Shown: positions 1 to 7,933, counted from the stretch's first letter. The stretch: 37,376 bases of DNA from Rhodospirillales bacterium 69-11 (GCA_001898425.1 MKTV01000038.1:270724-308099), one strand, 5' to 3'. Notes: generated by a model from the sequence alone, not told the origin. Numbers and translations: made by a program.

Positions 1-285
1 CTGCCGGACACGGACCACGCCGGCGCGCGGCACATGGCGGAACGGATCCGCGCCGCCGTGCGGGCCCTCGCCAAGCCGCACCCCGAGAGCCCCTATGGGA
101 TCGTCACGGTGAGCCTCGGCGTCGCCACCGCCTGGCCCCTGCCCAACGGCGAGCCGGGCGGGCAGGGGGCGCTGGTCTCTGCCGCGGATCACGCGCTGTA
201 CGAGGCGAAGGCGAGCGGCCGCAACGTGGCGCGCGCGACCGAACTCGGCCTGGTCCCCCAGACGGGCGATTCCGCCGAGGCGTGA
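1..285 (+). CDS. GGDEF-domain protein (diguanylate cyclase), C-terminal fragment
   Basis: The reading frame is open from the first base, so the 5' part lies outside the window. The 94 visible codons match the end of a GGDEF domain: an LPDTD stretch at the edge, which in this family follows the GG(D/E)EF active loop; an AERIR helix; the core strand TVSLGVA at about residues 36-42; and the final helix ADHALYEAKASGRN. The domain makes cyclic di-GMP from two GTP. The signature loop itself and any sensory domain are not visible, so activity cannot be judged. A short acidic tail follows the domain and the gene ends convergently with the aldolase gene. Confidence 0.85.
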   Translation: MPDTDHAGARHMAERIRAAVRALAKPHPESPYGIVTVSLGVATAWPLPNGEPGGQGALVSAADHALYEAKASGRNVARATELGLVPQTGDSAEA

Positions 286-362
286 GCCTGCCCGCCGCCC
301 TCCCGCCCACGCAGCACCGCCCCGCACTGCGGGCGCCCCGCGCTGCGCGCGCCCGATGCCGT

Positions 363-378
363 CCGGCGAGGACGCCGG
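363..378 (-). terminator. Weak hairpin behind the aldolase gene
   Basis: A 6-bp stem (CCGGCG/CGCCGG) with an AGGA loop lies just past the aldolase stop codon in the 99-base gap between two convergent genes. There is no T-run on either strand, so it is at most a weak terminator or an RNA-end stabiliser. Confidence 0.25.
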
Positions 379-384
379 TTGCGG

Positions 385-1347
385 TCAGACCGGCATGGTG
401 CGCCGCTGGTGTGCGCGGCCGATGCGCGCCGCTTCCTCGCTGTGGCCGGAGATGACGCGCACCCCGTCGTCCAGCCGCGCCGTGATGTTCGACGGGTTGG
501 CACCCTCCAGGAAGGCGAGGCCGTTGCGGCGGCAGGCGGCGAACACCTTGTCCCGCGCGCGCTGCATGATCGGCGGATAGGGATCGCGCAGCAGCGTGGT
601 GTGGCCCAGCGACAGCGAGAGATCGCCGGGGCCGAGTTCGGCGAAGCCGAGACCGGGGATTGCGCAGATCTCGTCGGCGTTGGCGATCCCCTCCGGGCTC
701 TCGAGCTTGACGCCGAGCAGGAGCTCGCCGCGGGGATTGAGCGGCCAGGGGTCGCAGCGGTCCATGTATTCCTCCTGCGACAGACCCCAGATCGGCGCCG
801 CGGTGGGTTCGGAGCCGCGGCCGCGCGTGCCGATCCCCAGCAGGGGGCGCCCGTCCGCACCGGTGCCGGGCTGCGCCGGCCGCACCGCGCCGTCCATCCG
901 CTGTTCGGGCGTGGGCAGGGCCGGGTCGACCCCGTTCAGGTGGTGCGGATAGCGGCAGGCCTCGACGAAGGCGCGGACGGCGCCCGCGGTCTCCGCCTGG
1001 CAGAGCAGGATGCCGTGCGCGCCCCGGCCGAGGATCTGCCGGAACTGCCACGCATTGAACCGGACGTTCGCCTCGTCCGTGCCGTTCACCGGTGCCTCGA
1101 CGATCACGGTCGGCGTGCGATGGCCGGACCGGGTCGGGCCGGCTTCGACCAAGCCGCGCATGTAGTCGGCGAAGCCCGTCATGTCGAAGGCGCCGTGTTC
1201 CATGCCGACGTTCATGTAGTCGGCCCAGGTCCCCGCATCGATGCGGCCCTGTTCGGCGGTGAGGACGTGACCACTGTGCGGGCCGTCGTAGTAGATCGCC
1301 TGATCCTGCGCGAGCAGTTCGATCGCGCGGTTGATCCGCTCGGCCAT
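385..1347 (-). CDS. HpcH/HpaI aldolase/citrate lyase family protein
   Basis: This 320-residue protein has the landmarks of the class II pyruvate aldolase (HpcH/HpaI) fold: NVGMEHG near residue 46, an arginine followed by GAHGILLCQAET around residue 110, and the metal-ligand pair in KLESPEG and GPGDLSLS in the C-terminal half. Family members split or join 2-keto-3-deoxy acids or 4-hydroxy-2-oxo acids using a divalent metal. It is longer than typical HpaI (about 260 residues) because of an insert after the VEACRYP region. The start is supported by a strong ribosome site, GGAGGGG, seven bases ahead of ATG. It is divergent from a solute-binding protein gene, which suggests uptake and cleavage of an organic acid; the substrate is unknown. 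Confidence 0.85.
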   Translation of the reverse strand: MAERINRAIELLAQDQAIYYDGPHSGHVLTAEQGRIDAGTWADYMNVGMEHGAFDMTGFADYMRGLVEAGPTRSGHRTPTVIVEAPVNGTDEANVRFNAWQFRQILGRGAHGILLCQAETAGAVRAFVEACRYPHHLNGVDPALPTPEQRMDGAVRPAQPGTGADGRPLLGIGTRGRGSEPTAAPIWGLSQEEYMDRCDPWPLNPRGELLLGVKLESPEGIANADEICAIPGLGFAELGPGDLSLSLGHTTLLRDPYPPIMQRARDKVFAACRRNGLAFLEGANPSNITARLDDGVRVISGHSEEAARIGRAHQRRTMPV

Positions 1348-1530
1348 GTTCGTCCCCTCCGGTTCTCGAGCGTTCAGTGTGCGGCCGGCTGCCTACCGGA
1401 CGTCAAGCGCCGGGCGTGACGCTTTGTGCGTGCGGCCTCGGGGATGGACCGCCGGCGATCGCCCATCGTGCATGGCGCGGGCGCCCGAGGCGCGGGCCTC
1501 GGATCCGCCGGCCCATGGCGGCAGCAAGGG

Positions 1531-1558
1531 TTGTCAAACGGCTTCGTCGGGCTAGGCT
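1531..1558 (+). promoter_or_regulatory. Candidate sigma-70 promoter for the solute-binding protein at 1637
   Basis: TTGTCA at 1531-1536 and TAGGCT at 1553-1558 are separated by 16 bases and lie about 80 bases before the ATG. The -35 box is good and the -10 box matches in three of six positions. The rest of the 289-base divergent interval (1348-1636) shows no gene. Inference from sequence only. Confidence 0.4.
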
Positions 1559-1636
1559 CTCGGATGGCGGGTACGTTCTGCTCGCCGACAACCACGGTCG
1601 CACGAATGTCGGCCGGGAAAAGGGAAGGATTCCGTC

Positions 1637-2812
1637 ATGCCCACCCGTTTCGTTCGGGTCTTGCTCGGCACGCTTGCGTGCTGCCTCACCGGCGCCGTCG
1701 CCCAGGCCGCTTCCGTGCGCGGTGTCACCGACACCGAGATCGTCATCGGCACCGTCACCGATCTTTCGGGAGTCACGGCCGTGCAGGGCGTCAACAACAG
1801 TGACGCCATCCGCATGGTGTTCGACGACGTCAACAAGAAGGGCGGCATCAACGGCCGCAAGATCAAGTACGTCGTCGAGGACAGCCAGTACACCGTGCCG
1901 CGCGCGGTGCAGGCGATGAACAAGCTGCTGAACAACGACAACATCTTCCTCGCGATCGGCGACGGCGGCACGCCGATGAACGATGCGAACATGCCGGCGC
2001 AGTTCGCGAAGAACGTGCCGAACGTGTTCCCGCTGACCGCCGCACGCTCGATGTACGAGCCGTACAACCGGCTGAAGTTCGGCCAGTTCGCCTCGTACTA
2101 TGACCAGATGCGCTCCGCGACGAAGTATTTCGTGGAGAAGCGGGGCCGCAAGGCGGTCTGCGTCACCTACCAGGATTCCGACTTCGGCAAGGACGTGCTG
2201 GCGGGCGTGGAGGCGGAGACCAAGGCGCTGGGCATGAAGGTCGTGGCGACGACGGCGCACAAGCCGACCGACACGGACTTCAACGCGGCCGTCAGCAAGC
2301 TGAAGGATGCGGGCTGCGACGTGGTGATGATGGGCACCATCGTGCGTGACACCAACATCATCATCCAGACCGCGCGCAAGATGGGCTGGAACGTGGACCT
2401 GGTGGGCCAGTTCGCGTCCTATGACACCGCGGTCGCGACGCTTCCCGGCGGTGCGTCGGACGGGTTCTTCTGCATGACCCCGGCGCTCTATGCGTACCCG
2501 GATGACAAGCGGCCCGAGGTGCAGGCCTTCGCCAAGGAGTACAAGGAGCGCTTCGGGCGCGATCCCAACTTCCATGGGGAGGTCGGATACACCGCGGCCA
2601 ACGTGGTGGTGCTCGCGCTGCAGAAGGCCGGGAAGGACCTCACGGTCGACAGCTTCATCAAGGCGATGGAGAGCATCCACGACTACAAGGACATTTTCGG
2701 GTCGGAGCTGTCGTTCGGACCCGACCAGCACCACGCCTCGAACAAATCCTTCCTCACCGTCGTGAAGGATGGCCGTTGGGTTCCGGTGGAAACGACGGCG
2801 CTCGCCTACTGA
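1637..2812 (+). CDS. Branched-chain amino acid-type ABC transporter substrate-binding protein
   Basis: This 391-residue protein starts with a Sec signal peptide (MPTRFVRVLL, hydrophobic core, cleavage near AQAAS) and then the typical opening of the Leu/Ile/Val/urea-type periplasmic binding family: GVTDTEIVIGTVTDLSG, then GGINGRKIKYVVEDSQY, and later VTYQDSDFGKDV. The fold has two lobes that close on the ligand, which is delivered to a LivHM-type permease. A purine-rich site (AAGGGAAGG) precedes the ATG. No permease or ATPase gene is adjacent; the next gene is another solute-binding protein of a different class. The divergent aldolase suggests the ligand may be a keto or hydroxy acid rather than an amino acid, which is inference. 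Confidence 0.9.
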   Translation: MPTRFVRVLLGTLACCLTGAVAQAASVRGVTDTEIVIGTVTDLSGVTAVQGVNNSDAIRMVFDDVNKKGGINGRKIKYVVEDSQYTVPRAVQAMNKLLNNDNIFLAIGDGGTPMNDANMPAQFAKNVPNVFPLTAARSMYEPYNRLKFGQFASYYDQMRSATKYFVEKRGRKAVCVTYQDSDFGKDVLAGVEAETKALGMKVVATTAHKPTDTDFNAAVSKLKDAGCDVVMMGTIVRDTNIIIQTARKMGWNVDLVGQFASYDTAVATLPGGASDGFFCMTPALYAYPDDKRPEVQAFAKEYKERFGRDPNFHGEVGYTAANVVVLALQKAGKDLTVDSFIKAMESIHDYKDIFGSELSFGPDQHHASNKSFLTVVKDGRWVPVETTALAY

Positions 2813-2820
2813 CCGGCTTC

Positions 2821-2847
2821 GGGCGGGGTGGTCGAACCACCCCGCCC
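2821..2847 (+). terminator. Perfect 12-bp hairpin between two solute-binding protein genes
   Basis: GGGCGGGGTGGT and ACCACCCCGCCC form a perfect 12-bp stem with a CGA loop, nine bases after the upstream stop and 25 bases before the next ATG. It lacks a clear T-run (TTCGTG follows). It could be an attenuating terminator or a 3'-end stabiliser that makes the two genes differ in expression. Confidence 0.55.
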
Positions 2848-2872
2848 TTCGTGCAATCGGGAGACGTCCGTC

Positions 2873-3931
2873 ATGTCATGGTTCCGCTCCGCCCTCGCGG
2901 CGGCTTGCCTGTTCGCCCCTGCTGCCGCCTTCGCCGCCGCCTGCGACCAGCCGCGTCAGGTGGACGGGTTCAAGACCTGTGCCGACGTCGCGAAGGCCGA
3001 ACAGGAAGGAGCGCTCGTGCTCTACTCGCCCGATCCGGAGGCGAACCAGGCCGCGTTGCTGAAGGCCTTCCACGAGGCCTTCCCGAAGATCAACGCGACC
3101 TATCTGCGGCTGCAGACCGGTGCGCTCTACGCCAAGCTGATGGCCGAGCGGCAGGCGAAGACCTACATGCCGGACGCGCTGACGCTGACGGACATGACGT
3201 TCGTGATCGACTTCAAGAAGCGCGGCGGCTGGATGCACTACGAGTCGCCCGAGGTTGCGGCCTATCCGCAGAACGCGCGCAGCGAGCCGCCGGGCGACTG
3301 GATGTGGGGCGGCATCATCGTCGCCGGAATCGCCTACAACCCGACCACGGTGAAGGAGGCGGACGCGCCGAAATCCTGGGCCGACCTGCTCAATCCGCGC
3401 TGGAAGGATGCGATCAACGTCAAGGTCTCCAACTCCGGGCTGCAGCACGAGACCTGGTTCATGATGAAGAAGGTGCTTGGCGACGACTACTGGAAGAAGT
3501 TCGCGGAGCTGAAGCCCCGCGCGTTCGACAGCTACGTGCAGCAATACGACCGCACCGTCAGCGGCCAGGACATGGTGATCTCGACGGCGCAGTATTCCGG
3601 CTACCTGCAGTTCAAGGCCAAGGGCGCGCCGATCGCCTACGTGAACCCGACCGAGGGCCAGGTGGCGGCGCCCGAGGTCATGGGCATCGTGGACAACGCG
3701 CCGCATCCCGAGGCGGCAAAGCTGTTCATGGACTGGTTCACGAGCGTCCCGGGGCAGAAGGCGTATGTCGCCGCGAGCTCGCTCTATTCCGCGCGCAAGG
3801 ACGTTCCGCCGCCCGCGGGCGGTATTCCGATCACCGACATCAAGCTGCTGGCGCCGGACGATTGGGAGACGTTCCTCAAGACGCACACGCAGTTCGTGCG
3901 TGAGTGGGACCGCATGGTGGGCATGCGCTGA
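2873..3931 (+). CDS. Iron/polyamine-type ABC transporter substrate-binding protein
   Basis: A 352-residue secreted protein. The ATG at 2873 is chosen because it directly opens a signal peptide (MSWFRSALAAACLFAPAAAF, cleavage near AFAAA), whereas the upstream in-frame codons would add a non-signal extension. The mature part follows the family-1 extracellular solute-binding plan used by Fe3+ (FbpA), polyamine and phosphonate receptors: LVLYSPDPEANQAALLKAF, LYAKLMAERQ, GIAYNPTTVKEADAPKSWADLLNP (split here: GIAYNPTT and SWADLLNPRWK) and a PHPEAAKLFMDWF segment near the end. It follows the previous gene on the same strand across a hairpin. No partner permease is present, and the iron-binding tyrosine pair was not verified, so the ligand is unknown. 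Confidence 0.85.
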   Translation: MSWFRSALAAACLFAPAAAFAAACDQPRQVDGFKTCADVAKAEQEGALVLYSPDPEANQAALLKAFHEAFPKINATYLRLQTGALYAKLMAERQAKTYMPDALTLTDMTFVIDFKKRGGWMHYESPEVAAYPQNARSEPPGDWMWGGIIVAGIAYNPTTVKEADAPKSWADLLNPRWKDAINVKVSNSGLQHETWFMMKKVLGDDYWKKFAELKPRAFDSYVQQYDRTVSGQDMVISTAQYSGYLQFKAKGAPIAYVNPTEGQVAAPEVMGIVDNAPHPEAAKLFMDWFTSVPGQKAYVAASSLYSARKDVPPPAGGIPITDIKLLAPDDWETFLKTHTQFVREWDRMVGMR

Positions 3932-3964
3932 GGCGAGGCGAGGCGAGGCGGGGATCCGCCTCGC
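3932..3964 (+). terminator. AGGCG tandem repeat running into a 9-bp hairpin
   Basis: Four near-perfect 5-base units directly follow the stop codon. The last ones form GCGAGGCGG, which pairs with CCGCCTCGC around a GGAT loop (3943-3964). No T-run follows. Likely a terminator-like or stabilising 3' structure. Confidence 0.4.
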
Positions 3965-4054
3965 GCTTCACCGGCGTGGCGACGAACGGGACACCGCACG
4001 CGACCGAACCTGGTGCTGGAGCCTGCCGGCGAGCGAGAGCGCGCCGGACGGGCT

Positions 4055-4456
4055 CTAGTCCGGGAAATGCTCCACGAGGGTCTCGGCGGTCCGGCCGAGA
4101 TACAGCGCGCGCCGGCCGGAGAACGACACGACGTAGCCCGCGCAGCCAGCCGATGCGACCGTCCGGCAGAACCCCGGATACGTGTAGCCGGGCACCTGTC
4201 GCTGGGCGTCCCTGATGGCGGCCTGGATACGCGTTGGGTCGAAGGACGGCGCGACCCGAACATCGATCCTGTGGGTCGGCACGTCGATGCTGTCGCCATC
4301 AGGCATGTAGTAGGTCGCGACCGCGCGGCGGAAGTCGATCGCGTAGCTCTCGAAGCCTTCCATCATCAGTGTCGCGACGATCTGCGGGAAGGCCATGGTG
4401 CCGGCCTCTGCCTGCGCGAGGCAGTCCTCCGCGACCGCCCTCTTCCGCTCATCCAA
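4055..4456 (-). CDS. DUF1398 family protein
   Basis: A 133-residue cytoplasmic protein of the DUF1398 family (E. coli YbcV belongs to it). Family-typical segments are seen in order: an N-terminal helix with FPQIVATLMMEGFESYAIDF, a strand with ATYYMPDGDSIDVP, then VPGYTYPGFCRTVASAGCAGY and a C-terminal YLGRTAETLVEHFP. Its biochemical role is not known. The start is TTG: it has GGGAGA six bases upstream and gives the length usual for the family, while no in-frame ATG gives a complete N-terminus. It lies 29 bases behind the MarR gene on the same strand, so the two are probably co-transcribed from the promoter at 4968-4996. Confidence 0.8.
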   Translation of the reverse strand: MDERKRAVAEDCLAQAEAGTMAFPQIVATLMMEGFESYAIDFRRAVATYYMPDGDSIDVPTHRIDVRVAPSFDPTRIQAAIRDAQRQVPGYTYPGFCRTVASAGCAGYVVSFSGRRALYLGRTAETLVEHFPD

Positions 4457-4485
4457 TTGCCGTCTCCCATGCTCGTGTCATCGGG

Positions 4486-4956
4486 TCATTCGGTCGGCGT
4501 CGCCGTGATGCGGCCATGCGCGACCAGCCGCTTCAGCAGCTGCTCCAGCGCGGTGCGTTCGGCCGGCATCAGGCAGTCGAAGAACTCCGCGTCGTTGCGA
4601 TCGGCCAGCATGGCCAGCCGCGGCACCAGCCCCGTGCCGCGCGGCGTCAGGGCGAGGGTCTGCGCGCGGCCATCGTCACGGTCGGCGGCGCGCACGATCA
4701 GGGTCTTGCCGATCAGCCGGTCGGCCAGCTTCGTGATCGCGCCGCGCGTCATTCCCATCTCCTCCGCGAGCCGGCTGGGCGGCATCGGATCCTTGCCGTA
4801 CAGGGCCCGCATCATCACCCACTCGGCGACCGTCACGCCTTCGGCGGCGAGCTTGCCGGCGAACGCGTGGGAGACGTGGTTGGAGACCATGCGCAGCCAG
4901 AAGCCGAGATGCGCGGTCAGATCCGAGACGGGCGGCAGGGGCACGAGCATCTCCAC
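4486..4956 (-). CDS. MarR family transcriptional regulator
   Basis: A 156-residue winged-helix regulator. The DNA-binding core runs from about residue 45 to 120: TVAEWVMMRALY, the recognition helix region MGMTRGAITKLADRLI and the wing DRDDGRAQTLALTPRG, flanked by dimerisation helices at both ends. MarR dimers bind palindromic operators and release them on binding small phenolic or other ligands, or on cysteine oxidation; one cysteine is present near the C-terminus (FFDCLMP). A perfect 8-bp inverted repeat overlaps its own promoter, pointing to autorepression. It is followed by the DUF1398 gene, the only evident local target. Confidence 0.92.
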   Translation of the reverse strand: MEMLVPLPPVSDLTAHLGFWLRMVSNHVSHAFAGKLAAEGVTVAEWVMMRALYGKDPMPPSRLAEEMGMTRGAITKLADRLIGKTLIVRAADRDDGRAQTLALTPRGTGLVPRLAMLADRNDAEFFDCLMPAERTALEQLLKRLVAHGRITATPTE

Positions 4957-4962
4957 TGTTGC

Positions 4963-4996
4963 CTAGGAAACTAGCTCCGTAAAATTTCCTAGTCAA
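4963..4996 (-). promoter_or_regulatory. marR promoter with overlapping operator-like inverted repeat
   Basis: On the minus strand TTGACT (4996-4991) and TAGTTT (4973-4968) are separated by 17 bases, a good sigma-70 promoter about 20 bases from the ATG. CTAGGAAA (4963-4970) and TTTCCTAG (4985-4992) form a perfect 8-bp inverted repeat that covers both boxes, and a third CTAG (4971-4974) lies inside. The stretch is AT-rich against its surroundings. This is what an autorepressing MarR operator looks like; binding is inferred. Confidence 0.6.
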
Positions 4997-5013
4997 CGCG
5001 AAGCCCGCGCGCC

Positions 5014-6207
5014 TCAGGCCTCCGCGCGACGCCGCAGTTCCGCGCGGCAGGACTCGCAGTCCGCGCGGCAGCCGCCGGCCATCCACCAGTCCCGGACGGC
5101 CTGCAGCAACGCGCCGACACGGGGACCCGCCGGCACGCCGATCGCGAGCGCATCCCGCCCGGCCAGAGGGAACACCGGCCGCGGCATGGCCTTGATGCGT
5201 TCCCGCAGCGCGTCCCAGTCCGCGCCGCCGCCCCCGGCGAGCCAGCTGCGGTCCAGCAGCGTGCCGGCGGGCGTGTCGACCAGCAGGCGGCGCAGCGCGT
5301 CGTCGTCCATCTCCGGCCGCGGCAGCGGCGCGCAACGGGCCGCCACGATCCGATCGCGGTCGGCGTTCGCCAGCTTGAGCCGCGTCGCGGCGGCCAGTGG
5401 GTCCCCCGCGAGAAGAGCCGCGAAGCGCAGCACGGAATCGACCGGGGCGCCCGCCGCGACCACCCGGTCGAGCGCCGCGCGGTCCGCGCCCTCGGGCAGC
5501 ACGGCGGCGAGCACACCGAGATCGTCCATCAGGTGCAGGGCCTTTCTTGGGTCGCGAGCGGCGAGGATCCGTGTCAGTTCGGTCCACACCCGCTCGACCG
5601 AGAGCCGACCCAGATGCGGGGCGCTTGCCTGCAGGGCCGTGCGCAGGGCGGCGTCGGGCGGTTCGGTCGCATAGCGGGCGTAGAAGCGGAAATAGCGCAG
5701 GACGCGCAGCCAATCCTCCGCCATGCGCGCTGCCGGGTCGCCGACGAAGCGCAGCCGCCCCGCGCGCAGGTCGGCGATGCCGCCGAAATAGTCGAACACC
5801 GCGCCGTCGCGCGTCAGGAACATGGCGTTGATCGTGAAGTCCCGCCGCGCGGCGTCGGCGCGCCAATTCTCGGTGAAAGCGACGGTGGCGTGCCGACCGT
5901 CCGTCTCGACGTCCCGGCGCAGCGTGGTGATCTCGAACCCTTGCCGATCCCGCACCGCGGTGACGGTGCCGTGCGCGAGCCCGGTCGGGACGACCTTGAT
6001 CCCAGCGGTCCGCAACGCCGCCTGCACCGCATCGGGCGGCAGCGGGGTGGCGAGGTCCACATCCGCCACCGGCTGGCCCGCCAGCGCATCGCGCACCGCG
6101 CCGCCCACCACGCGCGCCGAGGGCAGCGCGTCCATGATCGCCGCCAGGGCCGGCGCGCGCAGGAAGCCCGGCAGCGGATCGAGATGCAGGGCAGGACCGT
6201 CGCTCAT
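5014..6207 (-). CDS. CCA tRNA nucleotidyltransferase / poly(A) polymerase family
   Basis: A 397-residue class II nucleotidyltransferase that adds or repairs the 3'-CCA of tRNAs (or adds poly(A)). The catalytic head is clear: RVVGGAVRD at about residues 32-40, the metal-binding DVDLAT just after, TVTAVRDRQGFEITTLRRD, then RRDFTINAMF and the neck motif AEDWLRVLRYFRFYARY. The C-terminal part is helical with no HD phosphohydrolase domain. The start at 6207 overlaps the DUF6111 stop by four bases (ATGA). An odd feature is the cysteine cluster C-x3-C-x2-C in the last 20 residues. CCA-adding and poly(A) activities cannot be told apart here; CCA addition is likelier for an alphaproteobacterium. Confidence 0.9.
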   Translation of the reverse strand: MSDGPALHLDPLPGFLRAPALAAIMDALPSARVVGGAVRDALAGQPVADVDLATPLPPDAVQAALRTAGIKVVPTGLAHGTVTAVRDRQGFEITTLRRDVETDGRHATVAFTENWRADAARRDFTINAMFLTRDGAVFDYFGGIADLRAGRLRFVGDPAARMAEDWLRVLRYFRFYARYATEPPDAALRTALQASAPHLGRLSVERVWTELTRILAARDPRKALHLMDDLGVLAAVLPEGADRAALDRVVAAGAPVDSVLRFAALLAGDPLAAATRLKLANADRDRIVAARCAPLPRPEMDDDALRRLLVDTPAGTLLDRSWLAGGGGADWDALRERIKAMPRPVFPLAGRDALAIGVPAGPRVGALLQAVRDWWMAGGCRADCESCRAELRRRAEA

Positions 6208-6446
6208 GGCTTCGCGCCGTGCCCCGGCACGATCACACCGTCCTTCATGTGTGGCGGCACGTAGGTCGCGCCCGGGGCCAGCGTGTCCTCGCCGCTCAGC
6301 CAGAACAGCGTGGCGGCGAGCACCAGCAGCGCGGCGGCGGCGGCCAGCACCATCGCGCGGGACGGCCCGCGCGGCAGCGCGAGCCGCCACGCGAGGAACA
6401 GGGCGAAGGGCAGCAGGAACAGCGCCAGTTCGGCCAGCCGCAGCAC
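6204..6446 (-). CDS. DUF6111 family small membrane protein
   Basis: An 80-residue protein with two membrane helices (LAELALFLLPFALFLAWRLA at about 4-23 and AMVLAAAAALLVLAATLFWL at about 31-50) and a polar tail containing GATYVPPHMKDGVIVPGH. This tail and the size match DUF6111, a family found beside pcnB-type genes in alphaproteobacteria. Function unknown. It overlaps the CCA-transferase start by four bases, so the two are translationally coupled. Confidence 0.75.
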   Translation of the reverse strand: MLRLAELALFLLPFALFLAWRLALPRGPSRAMVLAAAAALLVLAATLFWLSGEDTLAPGATYVPPHMKDGVIVPGHGAKP

Positions 6447-6517
6447 GGAGCGCTCCTCACTTCCCGCAATGTGTCCGCGTCACTTCCGGTGACGTGTCGC
6501 GTGCGTGCGTCGCCCAA

Positions 6518-7117
6518 TCATTCCATGGCGCGCAGCATCTGCGCCAGATGGACCAGGATCGCGGCAGTCGCGCCCCAGATGTAGTGCTCCGGATGCGGCC
6601 AGACCCAGTATTCCCGCCAATGGCCGCGCACGTGCTGGCGCTGCCGCTGCGGCGCGTCCGGGTCGAGCAGGACGGACACCGGCAGCTCGAACACCGCCTC
6701 CACCTCGTCGGGCGAGGGGCGGTAGGGCAGGCCGGCCGGCAGCGTCCCGATCACCGGCGTGATGCGGTAGCCCGTGCCGGTCACGTAGTCCGCCATCCGG
6801 CCGACAAGGTCGACATGGCGGGGATCGAGCGCGATCTCCTCCTCCGCCTCCCGCAGCGCGGCGGCTTCGGGGCTGGCATCCTCGGGGTCGATGCGCCCGC
6901 CGGGAAAGCTCACCTGCCCCGCGTGCTTCTTCAGGTGGGACGTGCGCTTCGTCAGCAGGATACCGGGCGAGTGGCCCAGCACGACGGGAACCAGCACCGC
7001 GGCGGGGATCGGGGGCGTCGCGGCTTGGGCCAGCAGGTCGTCGCCATGCGCCACGGTGCCGTCCCGCATCGCGCCGGCGATCGCGGCGAGGCGGGTGCGC
7101 AGCTGCTCCGCGGTCAT
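6518..7117 (-). CDS. NUDIX hydrolase, CoA pyrophosphatase type
   Basis: A 199-residue NUDIX protein. It carries the coenzyme-A-specific signature LLTKRTSHLKKHAGQVSFP at about residues 54-72 followed by the NUDIX box beginning GGRIDPED and ending REAEEEIAL. Members split CoA and its derivatives into 4'-phosphopantetheine and 3',5'-ADP, so it probably removes oxidised or unwanted CoA. The ATG at 7117 is preferred because the longer frame upstream has no family similarity. It lies between the DUF1285 and DUF6111 genes on the same strand with gaps of 82 and 71 bases, a gene order I recognise from other alphaproteobacteria. Confidence 0.88.
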   Translation of the reverse strand: MTAEQLRTRLAAIAGAMRDGTVAHGDDLLAQAATPPIPAAVLVPVVLGHSPGILLTKRTSHLKKHAGQVSFPGGRIDPEDASPEAAALREAEEEIALDPRHVDLVGRMADYVTGTGYRITPVIGTLPAGLPYRPSPDEVEAVFELPVSVLLDPDAPQRQRQHVRGHWREYWVWPHPEHYIWGATAAILVHLAQMLRAME

Positions 7118-7199
7118 CGACGCCGCCGAACCGTGAAACCCCGGCGGCGCGCGCGCCGTGGTGCCGGACCGGACCAGCGCATGCGACCGTCCGTGAGCG

Positions 7200-7814
7200 T
7201 CACTCTTCGCCGGTGGGGAGTTCGCCCAGCGGGAAGAAGTGTCCCTGGCTCCAGACACCCAGCATACGGCGGCAGCCGACCCATTCGGGCACGGCCAGCG
7301 CGACGAGTTCGTAATAGACCGCGCGGTTGATGCGGGCTTCGATCCCGAGATGCCCGGCACCCGGCCGCACCAGCAGGTAGGGCGTGGGCTCGCAGGTCAG
7401 GATGTCGTGGGCGACGCGGATCGGATGGTCGGGACCGGCCGTCACCACCTGGTCGACATTGGTGCGGAACGACAGCACCTGGCGCCGGCCCTCGCCGGTC
7501 CAGTCGAGCTCGACCGCGACGAAGGGGGCGTCCTCCACCTCGATCCGGCCGCGTTCGGCCGGGGTCTGCAGCCACCAGCTCCCATCCTCCTCCCGCCGCA
7601 GGACGGAAGCGAACAGGCACACCAGCTCCTTCCGGTTGATCGCGCTGCCACGGTAGAGCCAGGTGCCGTCGCGACGGATCACGAAGGGCAGGTCGCCGCA
7701 CTCCCGGGGACTGCGCCCGCCGGGGCCACCTCTGGGGCGTGACGCCACCGTCGGGGGCAGCAGGCCACAGGTCGGATCGTGTGGCCGACCGTGGTGCAGA
7801 GCCGTTCCAGGCAT
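7200..7814 (-). CDS. DUF1285 domain-containing protein
   Basis: The conserved domain covers most of the protein: CGDLPFVIRRDGTWLYRGS, then the hallmark RKELVCLFASVLRRE, ERGRIEVEDAPFVAVELDW, VAHDILTCEPTPYLLVRPG and a C-terminal YYELVALAVPEW. The function of DUF1285 is unknown. The start is uncertain: ATG at 7814 gives 204 residues, which fits the family, but the codons before CGDLPF look poorly conserved; GTG at 7748 or ATG at 7907 are alternatives. It heads the minus-strand group with the NUDIX and CCA-transferase genes and is divergent from moxR. Confidence 0.78.
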   Translation of the reverse strand: MPGTALHHGRPHDPTCGLLPPTVASRPRGGPGGRSPRECGDLPFVIRRDGTWLYRGSAINRKELVCLFASVLRREEDGSWWLQTPAERGRIEVEDAPFVAVELDWTGEGRRQVLSFRTNVDQVVTAGPDHPIRVAHDILTCEPTPYLLVRPGAGHLGIEARINRAVYYELVALAVPEWVGCRRMLGVWSQGHFFPLGELPTGEE

Positions 7815-7894
7815 CGCCGGACCGCCGTCGTTCACATCAGGGTCTCCCAGCAGGACAGGAACCAGCAGGACGACGAACGTCGCCACAGCGGGCG

Positions 7895-7933
7895 ATATAG
7901 GAAGCATCCCCTGGCCGGCGAAAGTGCCTATAT
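7895..7933. promoter_or_regulatory. AT-rich inverted repeat in the DUF1285/moxR divergent interval
   Basis: ATATAGG (7895-7901) and CCTATAT (7927-7933) are perfect inverted copies 25 bases apart, in the middle of the divergent region. Each half contains a -10-like hexamer, TATATG on the plus strand and TATATC on the minus strand. No good -35 boxes were found. It may hold the two divergent promoters or a shared operator. Confidence 0.35.
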
